Source: Diadema setosum
Taxonomy: Eukaryota > Echinodermata > Echinoidea > Diadematoida > Diadematidae
Assembly: GCF_964275005.1 (NCBI RefSeq)
Contig: NC_092688.1
Location: 26,796,434 to 26,860,433, forward strand
DNA: 64,000 nucleotides
Reading direction: 5' to 3'
Positions 41,743-53,912 of this stretch are shown piece by piece; the first letter of the stretch is position 1; each line of letters opens with the position of its first letter. Under the pieces are notes generated by a model that did no database searches, was not told the origin of the DNA, and saw nothing but the letters and a program-made list of their open reading frames with translations. Made by a program: the position numbers and the translations under genes.

Positions 41743-43817
41743 TGAAATAGGCCTGTGCATCATTCGTTTTGTAAAGCGGGCCCGTAAAATAATTCATGAA
41801 ATTCAACATTTTCCCTATCATAAGTTCAGTACACCTACAAAGCTTGAGCCATGATTTTACCGGACACATGACCAAGTTCATTGCCACTGAGGTAATAATT
41901 ATGTCACGTCAAAAAATGTAGTAGAATTAATGTCATTTTTATAGTGTTTAATCGAAAGAAAAATATCATGGGAGCTGCAGGGACCTTAGTGGCTTAGTGG
42001 TGCAGTGACCCTTTGTCAGTTTGCCGTAAGTCCGTATGGTCCTCTGGAAGCGTATGGGCTTGTGTGATTAACATACGGTCTTCGTCCCATATTAGTTGCT
42101 CGCTCATGCAATCTTAAGCACGGCGAATTACGTTTTAGTGAAGCTGTAGACGAGTTGTCTTTTTCTTTTAAGTGTTAAGTGTTATTGAATACTGACAAAG
42201 GGGTCTGGAAATGTGTAAAAGTTACAACAAACAAACAAATAAACAAATAAACAAACAAACACACCATCAATGCGGATGCTTCCATACCACGCATCAGCAA
42301 ATGCCAATATTATTTCTATTCAAATCAGGTATATATACGGGGTGGGGACACATTTTCGTAAGTTATGACAACGGGTCCTTTCTGTAATATAAACCAAAAA
42401 AGCACAGCCGAAATGCGTATGTGATCAATCATGTTTTTCCCAATATCTAATTATTATCGATATATTGAATAGCCCTCAATTACGTCATCAAGGAAGACAT
42501 CCTTTAAATTTGAATACTGCAGGCGTATTGATAACTTGGCGCTATCGGAGAATGAGCTATTTATAATTATATCTCTAGTGGCCATATAGGGATGTGGCAG
42601 GTTTCACATGACATGTGATTTACCATATACTTTATCACGCTTCCAGTCTGTCAGAGCAATTCAAATATATATTGACTGTGATGGTGTATTGTTTAGTCTA
42701 ATTATTGGTTGCATCTGTATGGATGTTGTATGTATACTTGGTTACTTTACTTACAACCTGTCGCAGAATGAAAGAGAAGGGCAAACTTTTGAATTGTCAT
42801 GATCGAGCACATCATGGTAAATCAATCAATCATGGTATCCTCATTCGTGACGAATCAGAAGTTTTCTTGTGCATCTTAAACACTGCTAAATATCAGGTTT
42901 CATTTTGTTTTTCGTTTGTTTTTGTATATTTCTTTCAGATAATTATTTGACCTATTTTATCAAGGGTTGCGGATCATTAATGTTTTCAAATAGAAGACAT
43001 TCTGTACTAATTTAAGGTGTCAGAGATGAACAAACCCACTTGGACCGTAATCAAAATGCAGGCTTGATATATACGTTTAGATGTATTTTCAACGTAAGTG
43101 ATTGCTATACAAGTCTGTATTTTTCTGTAAACGTCGAACCTTTAAATAATGAGTCAGATGTAATATCTTATCTTCTCAGGGACACTTCTTATAAAGATGA
43201 TACGATGTAGTAACTGCGCTGGCTTTGGATATTTAAGTCTTCTATTTAATAGGGTTTTCCTCATAAATTACATTGAAGGGATTGCTGTTTTGTTCATTCT
43301 GCTCATCGCTGTTAGTCTTAAGGATTGTAAACACAAGCCAGGCATTGCTCAGTCAAATCAAACAGTTACTTTTCTGAAACCTCGCCGAAAATAAAGCACC
43401 GCAGTGTGATGCCATGTCGCCATAAAAAGCCATGTATCGTAACTGTGCGATAAACATCTATATTTGGTTTGTATTATAGGCGCGCACCATCAAAAAGCAC
43501 GGTTTGAGGAACTCTACCATCTCGTCGCTTGAGTGCAGCCGCCGAATGGCCGCTATATCAATAGATTGTGGTGGTGTCATGGTTGGAAGCTAAACCTCCA
43601 CAGAGATAACATTGAGACACTCGGTACATAAAATCGGAATAGAGCGGAGCGCGTGTATAGTTATATAGATAAAGATTTGTATTCTTTGCATGCAGGTGCT
43701 AGCAGTTTAACCATGATCGTGAACCTCTTCCCGTGAGCTTACTGCAGCTTCCCTGAAAATGGTTCCGAGGCTTCGCTGTAAAAAAAAAAATATATATATA
43801 TATAGATAAATAAAAAT

Positions 43818-43875
<58 letters not shown>

Positions 43876-44849
43876 TACATATATGTATATATATGTATGT
43901 ATATATGAATTAAGGAAAATTATGTTAAATTTACAGCTACAGATTTCAAATAATGGTACGAAGCAACATCAGTTCCAGTTCAGGACAATTTTCTTTAACA
44001 ACTGATCTTTTTTATCCCTGTAATACCACAAAATGTACCTTCTATTGATGCTTTAAAAAAGAACCTCAAAACCTGCCCTTTCGATTCAAATTGACAATAT
44101 TGTTTACATGTATGTATATATGTATGTATGCGTATATTGTTTGTTTGCTTGTTGTTCGTATAGTATGTCTTCTATGATACTCCGTTGTAGCATAATACAT
44201 GTATTCTGTTTCCACAGCGCTATGGGTGTCTTTTTAGGTAGAATGAGCGCTTTATAAGAGCCTCTCTATTATCATGTCATTAAAATTTGGAATATACTTA
44301 GGAGTGGAATAATTGCAATTGACAGGGATGATTTCAATTCAACTATATTTTAAATCAAACAAAAAGTATCATAATACAAAGTATACATTTGTCATTTCAT
44401 ATTGTTGAACAATATTAGGAAAAAGTACAAATCATGAAAATGATACAGAATATTTCATTTGTTCAAGTTACTGAAATATGATAGGTCCCTATATACATGA
44501 TATATATATATAGACACATAGGCCTATACATTTGTATTGATATAGGCCTACTTTTTTTTAAGAACATAACAATATTTTATTGCTTCCAATTACACTTATC
44601 ACAGCCTACATGACGGTCTACGTAAAATGTTTATCTTATGATGGGACATAAATATCGCCCGAGTAAAATGTAATATGTGAAACATTTTTGAACACATTCT
44701 CAAAATATGCGTGATGCGAGGAACGTTTTACTCAATGATGAGCTATGAAATCAAATTCCAATGCAGAATGAAATTTATTCTCCCAGTATACATATAGGCC
44801 CACATTGTAGAACTGAACTAAAGGTTCATCTTCTCGTGTGTGTGTTTGT

Positions 44850-44900
<51 letters not shown>

Positions 44901-45109
44901 TTTTGTTTTGTTTTTATCTCTACAGATCTAAGAGTGGCAAATACTGAAGATGAGTTATCTCGGCCTGAGATCGTGAATCAAAATTTGGCGTAAAGATTTG
45001 GTGTTGACACGACCCAAAAACGTGACGCCACAGTATAACATGCTGGGCCCAGGCAAGTTGTAAGTTCTGTCTCAAAGGGTCTGCTCTGTCGTCATTATTA
45101 TACTACTCG
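41743..45109. other. gene-poor interval with simple repeats
   Basis: Includes a short inverted pair TGACCCTTTGTCAGT / ACTGACAAAGGGGTC (about 42009-42023 and 42192-42207), an (ACAA)n run near 42225-42262, a long (TA)n/(TATG)n tract (43792-43905) and a (GT)n run (44836-44900). No gene recognised. Confidence 0.5.
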
Positions 45110-45894
45110 GACGCCATTGAAACACAGTCATGCTAAATCAAACAATCTAATTCGATGATCCTTTTACACTTAGAGCTTTAGTATATTTTTGTGTGTAATT
45201 TTTTTGTAATAAAAGAAACAGCAAATTGCAACTTTTAGAATTGAAATGACATTCCATGTTCATGGTGAATAATCATCAAGTGGTTTGCACAGAAATATCA
45301 TGAATGTGTTTTTTTCCCTTGGTACAAGACTTAGCAAAATACTACCACTCCACATACCCCTTTGTATAGTGACCGCTTCTATACTTACAGCGCTACTGTA
45401 ATTTGATGGAACAGTAATTTAGACAACGTAGCATCATAATTGCAGTTCATCTCCATATTTGGTTGCGGCCATCATCACATCGAGAAAATAAACGGAACTT
45501 TGAAATTCCATACATAAGCTCTTTTATCTCTGTGTCTCATTTTCAGTGAAACATCTGCCGCTCTGTCTGATGTTTCACTGTTCGGTTTAAAATTGTACTT
45601 GAACGTGTGTGTCGAAGTATTATACACTTTGTGTACAATTGGGCATGGATAACTGAGTTTCCATCTGTATCGATGTTGAATATCTCAAGCTAAGGCAATA
45701 TTCATGTTAATGAATCATTGTAGCTATAATGGAGTGTTGTGATAACAACAATGTCATTTCAATTCTAAAAGTTGCAATTTGCTGTTTCTTTTATTACAAC
45801 GTCTACACACAGAAATATACTAAAGTTCTAACTGTAAAAAGATCATCGAATTAAATAATTGTTTAATTTAGCATGACTGTGTTTCAATGGCGTC
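45110..45894. mobile_element. 785-bp element with ~145-bp inverted arms
   Basis: GACGCCATTGAAACACAGTC... (45110-45257) is mirrored by 45750-45894, with shared TTTCTTTTATTACA, GCAACTTTTAGAATTG and AGCATGACTGTG blocks and a few indels. The ~490-bp centre has no ORF. Family unknown. Confidence 0.82.
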
Positions 45895-45999
45895 AATCAG
45901 TTGCAATAAAAAGCATCTTGACGGAAGAATTTCATGAATTTGAATAATTACGCAGTACCCGCTGCATGCTATAAGGATTAGAACCAACACTTGCTGTCG

Positions 46000-46190
46000 G
46001 GCGAAAGTTCAGTGGTCTAGTGGAGATGACGCCTGTCCGGTGATCAGGAGGTCGTGGGTTCGAATCCCGCTCGAGTATGTACGCCCATGATTTTTATCAT
46101 GGCTACTAGTAAAACACTGATCAATTCAGTGCTTATTTACGTCGATGCAGGGCAATTTGTCAATCAGTTGCAACAATGATAATGTCTATC
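46000..46190 (+). mobile_element. tRNA-derived SINE, family 1, fullest copy
   Basis: Box A TGGTCTAGTGG and box B GGTTCGAATCC at tRNA spacing, with a T-arm that pairs (GTGGG/CCCGC). No acceptor stem can be formed with the 5' sequence. The non-tRNA body ATCATGGCTACTAGTAAAAC ... CAATTTGTCAATCAGTTGCA is shared with other copies in the window. Confidence 0.85.
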
Positions 46191-49100
46191 AACTATGATT
46201 GCAATGATCACTGGAATGATAACGAGAGTGAGATTGCTCATAACAAACACATGAAATGATATCCATAACATAATCATCATTAATATCTGGTGATGTGACT
46301 TTGATGTGACTAAAAACTATATTCTTTAAGATAAATCAATATGTCCAAGATGAGAACATCCGTATAGATGGTTATCACCTCGATCCGTTCTTGCAACACG
46401 ATAAATATCGACTGAAATCCGATGTGTATTTTATATAAGAAACGAATCGTACGCATTAGTATGAACGTATGTCACTACTGCTCAATGTACTAAAAATAGT
46501 TAGTTAGACGTTCCACAAAATAGGAAGACGAATGTACTGTGCTGCGATCTCAATGCGTTTGTTGAAGAAAAGATAAAATCAACCTACAGTATGTATTTGG
46601 CAAGTCGTATATCCACTGAGTAAACAATGGCTCACATAATAAAACCACAATCGCTGTTGGATACATACTTTAGGCATAAAACTGTTTCGGAAGTAGGCCT
46701 AGTATGAGTGTATTCAGAAGAGATGTGAACTTGTTTGACATATTTCTATCGATTTTTTTTCTATCGGGATATAGAGAGTGTCACACTCCAACTCACATAC
46801 AAAGTACTAGGATAGCAAATATCAAAATATTCGTTCATTTTCCATTTTACGTTCTCTTCATTTTCCTTGTGCTGTATATACAGTTGGATCGTATCACGTG
46901 TCGCCCCATGGGGATTGATTAACAGCCTAAATGTATTTTTCTACTGGAGATGATGACTTGAGTATTGTTATTTATTTAGGGTGAACTGTCAACTTTAGCT
47001 TGATAACTACTGAAAGCCAATTCTGTTTCGATTTCTTCTAAATTATAAAAATATCTCTGGCTTAACTTTGCCCCTTCTTATCTCAGCAGATAACATCAAT
47101 AAAGCTGCATGAATTGCACAGAATGGTTTCATAGTGCACAAATACAGTAATCAACAACAGTACCCAAGTTGAATGTTAGCTACTGTTTGAGGTTGCAACA
47201 CCTGCACATAGCCAGAATTAGCTGGCCTCGTGGTGAATCAACATAGCGTTTTGCAGATATGGCAGATGCACGGATTTTTACTCACATCAAGCAACTCTTC
47301 TTTCCAAACTAATCCTACGCAACTTCATCTTGATTTTTACTATGCATGCAGTGATGAATGATCACATTCACTCGAGGTGAACGTGATATCTGAGAAAGTA
47401 CAGGCAGAAGTAAAGGAATATTATGATGATTATGATAGGACAAAGCTTGACCAAAAAAACACGTAATTTGTGATGACGGTATATCACATTATGAGGGCTC
47501 TCAATCACTATAGTGTTTGTATTTCAGAAGACATAACAGAAATTGTATCAGTTTAAATGTCTGGACTGTAATGAAATCAAATCATAATATTAGAAAGACC
47601 ACTCCCATGGTAAGATATTATCGACCCGAAAACCTATCAATACTGGAAGTGTATGTATCCGTCTGGTGAAAATACAGCTCATAAATATTGATTTTACACT
47701 CGATATCAACGCTAGGACAAGGAATACTCCTATAGTCCACTTGTCAGGCATTTTTCCCCACACATTATAAGAACATTTCCAAAACTAGGTATGAAACTTC
47801 GAAACAAAGATGACAAATAAAAGCATTTCCAAACTTACTTTTCAGCTACCGCGTAATTTTATTTGCAATTCAGGCTTTCTTGGTAGAAAGACTCCTCCTA
47901 AATAAAGATGAGGTTTGATGGTTCACAATTGACTCAATACAATGAAGTGTACAATATGGGTAAGTTTCTTCTCTATCCCCGACACTTCCTGGCTCAATGG
48001 GATGTGACGAGTGATCACAGAATGTATTGCCTAGTATATGGTGTTTTTTTTTTATCATGTAATATTGCGACGACAACAACAACAGCTACAAAAAGGAAGT
48101 TCGCATATACATTAATGATTGAATATGTCTTGTTAAATTTTGTTTGGGAGCCAGACATAAGATAGCATTTAGCAGCAGGGTTGAAAAAAAGGAAATTTAA
48201 AAAAAATACAAGAGAGAAGATTTTTACTATGTTAACCGCATCTATCGTCCGGCTTATTTGTCTTCTTTTAATCTCGCGACAGTCAATCAGATTGGAGTGT
48301 TTACAAATATTTCATTGTTTAGATTGTTTGTCAAAGGAGGCAGAAAGGTAAACAAACTAAAAATAAAACCAATAAGCAGCATATTTTGTGAAAGCAGATG
48401 CATGTAATGATTATAGAGAGAGCTCTGTTGTTAATTCTCGTGAAAACAGCGATGTCGGCAACAGGCTACTTTCAGCGACAATCTAAGCATATCTGACATG
48501 GAATTTTGAGCTTTGATCCTTGATGCGTGTTTGGTTTTTCTCCTCTGTTGTCAAGATGTTTGAATTTTCATACACCAAATGCAGTGAGGGATCCTAAAAC
48601 CATAAACGCATTTTATAGCTTTATTGAACGAGTTTTATCACGACGAACTTATATTTCAATCTATTCCACGCACCGACACAAATTTTAGGGAAAAGGAAAA
48701 TCTTTTCCCCTGAAATTTGTGTATTTAAAAAAAAAATGTATACAGTGTAATACTCATCAATGCTCATTTAGTTAAGCTTTTAATTACTTCATCAGTACTA
48801 CAATGCGAAATATTACACTATTGGTGTATATGAATATCACATTCAGATTCAGATTCATCTTTATTGATCTATGATAGGACATAGAAATATTGCTGCCATT
48901 GACATTTTGTACAATGATGCAAACACATCGCTCATCACAGTTACTTGTTTCCATGACAGTCAATGAACGTTATGAACATAACATATAAATAAATCAGCTA
49001 AAACTGTCCCTATGATTAATGTGCCTCCGTTGTGTCACATTAGGGCAACACAATATCATGATATCATTATTCAAATAGTTCTTACTTTTTTAATGTATTT

Positions 49101-52100
49101 CCAATTATCATGATTCTCGACTCAATAATGATAAAAGCACTGAAAAGAAATCGTCGGATCGGTATACCAAAGAAGTGTATAGAGTCGGGATGAACTTTTC
49201 CGCCCATGTCGTATCAAATCGTCACTGCGTCATGAGAATTTTAATGCGTACTATATTCAAAACGATATTAACCAAGATGTTTTACTGTTATTATTGTTTG
49301 TTTGTTGTTATTTTTGTTGTTTTTAGAGGGAGCACAAAATTTAAGTGAAAAGATCAATGAATGAAAGACTTTCATTTGTTGATCAGTTCAAATCATGTAC
49401 TCCGCGAGGGGCTTGCTGAAAATTCGATCTGCATCTACGCCAGTTCTCCGGCGGGATGATTTCTGGGGATTGTCGCGCTTTTCACGTGCTCCGACATTTG
49501 TATACAGAGCACACTGGATATTTTCCTATTTCACCACAGAGCTCGACCGTAAAGACTGACTACACTGTTTGTTGGTTTTAGATGAGTTATTCGAAACTTA
49601 TCCTTTTCATGTCGGGGATTCTGAGAATTCTTAGATGAATTACAAAAATTCTTTAAGAAAGTACAACTTGTAATCAATACGGTGGTGTATAACAAGCTCA
49701 TAGTCAGGTCATTAATAAGTAATTTCGGTTAGAATAGAAACATTTCGCGACAAACGATGATAGCTAAACTATCATGAATTGTCAAGCAATCTAGCAACAG
49801 AAATTCAGTCAAAGATGTACCCCAGTGGCAGAAAGATATGAACAAATCACCACGGATTTAGAATGAATAGGGGAGAGATAATGTCCATTGTTTACAGTAT
49901 GTGTCATCTTACTTCTCCATAAAGCTATGGATTATCATTTGCGGTCAAGCAAAATATATCTCATATCTTAGATATTAATAGGATGTACATTGATTTATGA
50001 TGATTGTGAAATGTAAGAAAAGCACTGGAAAACTACCATAACCATGCCAAACTCTCATTGCAATAATAACATCCAGCCCTTTGTCCACAAGGCGAATAAT
50101 ATTCAATATATGATTTCATTGTCGATGAAAATTGATAGAACGTCTTGGCATTGTGGATGTGTGCTGTAATGTTTTATTTTCAAATACTTTTGTTGAGAAT
50201 GATCATAACTTTCATAACTTCTTCCACATATTCATCTAAAAGATTGTTTAAACAAAGTTGTTATTTGTAAGTAACACAACCAAATTTCTTCTGTGATATC
50301 TGATCATTCCACTTAATAGCGATTTGATTGATATTTCGGCATTCTGCATGATTATGGTGAACTCATATTGTGGCATATTAGCTTTATGCTACTTTGCGAT
50401 GTACACTATATATCTATGTTTTCTTCTGTATAGACGTCTTGCGATTCAATGTACATGATTATGTTCATCGATATTATTCAGGGGCCCATGGAAGACTACT
50501 ACTGATTGGTGAATGAGCTACCCTGACAAAAGATTAAGAATAAATATTAAAAAAAATGAATAATAATAGCAATCTAGATATGACAATAAGTCATTATCAC
50601 TGCCATTATCGACGTTATGATATGCATCGAGGTGTTTATCAACAACCATAATTATATACAATAATATTTCAAGATTGAGTTCAAATCGACGTGATCAGCA
50701 ACTGAAATTTATTTTGTGAGTGGTTTTGTAACCGTGGGTCCTTTTTAACAGAAGATGGAAACTGGTGAAGGCAGCCATTAACTGCCGGAGTGTCAACCAG
50801 CATTCACCTCAATCAGGGACGATTAATTATGCAAAACTGGTGATTAAAAGCGCCTGGAATGTTTATTCTGCTGGGTGTTTTCGGTAGAGGTACAAAGTTC
50901 GGACAAAGCAAGATCCATTGGATACTTAAAGGCAGTAGCGCCCGTTAATATTTCTGAACCTTGAAGACATTCTTAACACCTTACCTTCAGCGGCATTTCG
51001 CCACATTAATTTAAGCAGGCTGATGCCACACGGACTTAAAAATCCCAAAAGAAAACAAAAGGGGAAAGCGATTACGTCACAAAGTATCTTTCACATGCAT
51101 CAGCTTCTAAAGTTTTGCGCAATGACCGCAGAATATGCCGCGTTGCACTTTTTTTCCCTTTTTTATTACATCAGGGTTTTTTTCCTCCTAAAGATAACGA
51201 GAGTCACATCCATAACACATGAGATAAGAAACTGAACTATGCAGATTATATCCGCTTGGATCTTTATTCCATAGAAATCAAATTGTATAAAGTTGATGTA
51301 GATACGTAGATTCTGATTGTATGGACGACTATATATAATTCAAGCTTGAATCTCTTGATATAACCAGAGAAATCAAAATGCAATCTTATTTGCTCAACAA
51401 GATTGCTTTATTCTTCGCTGTTCTTCACTCTCCATTACTATTGTTGATAATGATTTGTGTGAAAATCAAGACCAACAAACGCCTTTCTTCTGTCATGTTG
51501 CTTTTTACAATAATTATAAAACTTGAAAATCATGCCTATAACTATGTCTTACAAAATCCTATATGCAAGATACTATGCCAGAAAATTGTGATTTCCATGT
51601 GATTTTAAAGGTTTAAGCAGCCTTGATGAGTATTATTTCTGTAACAAAATGACAATATATTGGAATAATTGTGCAAATATCACATTTATTGTGTATTCTT
51701 TATGTACACAATACGAGAGCTGTCTGAAAGACAAGCAGCAAGGGCAAGTAAAAAAAAAATCCAGAAGAATGGTGCGATTTTTGCTTTCATTTGAATGTGT
51801 TTGAATATCTTAAAAGTGAAACATGTAAGTTGTGATAGAAGAGTACCTATGATTCATCACCAAGCTGACAAACGCTGAATTGATTTAGAGCTAAATAATT
51901 TTTGATGCTGTGCTGAGTTTAGAAGAAAAAAGCATACTATAATTATCGTCTGCTCTGCGGCATGTATCAGATGAACATACACAATTTTTCTCCTTGTTAC
52001 GTCTATAGGTATTTATGTTTTCGTTTAAATTGGTATAAGCGTTTTATAATATTTCTACTAATTCTACGAGTGAGATTCATTTTTGAAACATTTTGATATT

Positions 52101-53074
52101 TGAATGAATTGTAATGAATTCAAAAGCGGAAGAGACAAAGTGTAGCTAAAGTATGTAAGAAAACGATTCGAAGGTATGTGAAATAAACATAAACGAATAG
52201 CTACATGTATATTATGATAAACGATTTCAAACACAAAGGTCACAGCCGAAAAGTCTCAGGCTAGCCGTAGCACTCGAAAAGGAGACGGACACAGGGACAA
52301 GCAATGAAAATGTCAAAATGAAAATTATCGGAAACATTTCAAGATGCTTTTGAAACTTGTTCAGCTTTTCTCAACCGAATACACGCACCACCCCAGCCCC
52401 CCTCAAGCGGCGCTCCCCGCATCCCAACAGGCGTGTCTTCGGCGTAAAGAAGGCGAGACGGAGCAGGTTGATTTGGCGCGCACCTCATGGTAAACCTCTA
52501 CTTGTACACCCCTGGGTCTCGGGCGACATCGTCAATGATTAACCCCCTCGCAGATGGACTTATGAAGAGTATGAGTTGGGGTTCGTGGGTTCGATGTTCG
52601 ACTCCTTGATTTGATATGTTGTTTGCTTAGGAGTTTAACATCGCCGGCCTGCGTTTCCCTTCTTATAAACTTCTTAGACACCGAAAATAGTTTTATAAAC
52701 ACCATGCAGCAAAACTAAAAAAAAAAGGGGGAAAAAACATGAATTCGAATACTAATACTATTCTTGTAAATAAAATAATTGAAGTATAATTGAAAGTGCG
52801 TACCACAAAGTTTGACACTTTCAGTTAAGCCTACTGTGATAGCAAAGATCATAAGTTACTGTATGAACGTAAATGATAAAATCGTTATTCCGTCCATCGA
52901 AATTTTTAAAGAAAATTTCGTTGTATTTTACACCTAACAACTGGGTGAAAGCACGAGTCTTAATGCAACGAAGGTATCATTTATACGTATTGTACTTTGG
53001 CAAGAACTGAGTTGTTTTTAGATTATGAATCTTCAGAGAATATATGTAATTCGGAGTGTTTGAACACTTAAGGC
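46191..53074. other. long gene-poor interval
   Basis: 6.9 kb without a supported exon. The sequence around 48845-49000 begins with TTCAGATTCAGATTCATCTT and looks like the reverse-strand 3' tail of a non-LTR retrotransposon (weak). A slightly GC-richer patch at 52370-52500 has a 61-codon open frame (52357-52542) that I do not recognise. The block around 50750-50990 is higher-complexity and could be regulatory, but nothing in the sequence alone proves it. Confidence 0.4.
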
Positions 53075-53440
53075 TTAAAGGGGATGGCTAGTAACTGATC
53101 AGTGGGAATCAGTGGGAATGCTGGGGGTGATTGTTCCAATTCTTGTGGGATTCATTTAAGAGTACATTATATATCTATTGTTGTGTGAAAATTATTTGAT
53201 TCAGAATGGTCTCATATTCATATTAGTAATGTGCAGTTTAATGTTTCCAGGCTAGCATGCCTGTACAGTGACGGGGCATTAAACTGCACATTACTAGAAT
53301 ATGAGACCGTTCTGAAGCAAATAATTTTCACACAACTATAGATATAATGTACTCTTAAATGAGTCCCACAAGAATTGGAACAATCATCCCCCAGCATTCC
53401 CACTGATTCCCACTGATCAGTTACTAGCCATCCCCTTTAA
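53075..53440. mobile_element. 366-bp near-perfect foldback MITE with TTAA ends
   Basis: TTAA at 53075-53078 and 53437-53440. The arms of about 165 bp (AGGGGATGGCTAGTAACTGA inward) are nearly identical, differing by a few substitutions and small indels. The unpaired centre is only about 30 bp (around 53250-53275). Young by arm identity. No ORF. Confidence 0.9.
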
Positions 53441-53747
53441 AGGTCAAGTTTTAATAGTGTCTTATCGTCTTGATGTGTTTTACTGTAACAGTCTATATAG
53501 TAAATCGTTACATCACTTTATTGTTTGCTCTTCTTGGCCCAATGCATACTGAATCGTATTACATCCTTCATAGGATCCTCATGCTGTCACAATGTATACA
53601 TTTGAAACTTGGAAGGAACATAATTATGATGACGTGGCGATATCAGCAAGAAACGCGTATTTAAGATCTATGTTACAGACCTCGCCACTGCAATGAAAGG
53701 TATTCGATGCAAGTTATTCATAACATTTGCAGGAATCCAAATTCATG

Positions 53748-53912
53748 AAATTCATGGAGGTCGCAGGTTTCGAATCCTGCTCGAGTACGTACGCCAATGT
53801 TGGTTTTTTTTTTTCGTTTTTTTTTTAATCATGGCTACTACTAAAACACTGATCAATTCAGTGCTTATTTACGTCGATGTAGAGCAATTTGTCAATCAGT
53901 TGCAAAGCATTT
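53748..53912 (+). mobile_element. SINE family 1, 5'-truncated copy
   Basis: Keeps a box-B-like GGTTTCGAATCCTGCTCGAG, a T-rich stretch, then ATCATGGCTACTACTAAAAC, CACTGATCAATTCAGTGCTT and CAATTTGTCAATCAGTTGCA. The body is very close to the copy at 46000; box A is lost. Confidence 0.78.

Noticed and set aside
44010-44100. Possible LINE reverse-transcriptase C-terminal fragment (frame reading ...SIDALKKNLKTCPF)
   Set aside because: Only about 20 residues match the general pattern and no upstream RT motifs are visible, so it is not annotated as a feature. The same applies to 40155-40235.
46000-46080. Possible functional tRNA gene (good box A, box B and T-arm)
   Set aside because: No acceptor stem pairs with the 3' side, and the downstream body is shared with other dispersed copies, so it is a SINE head.
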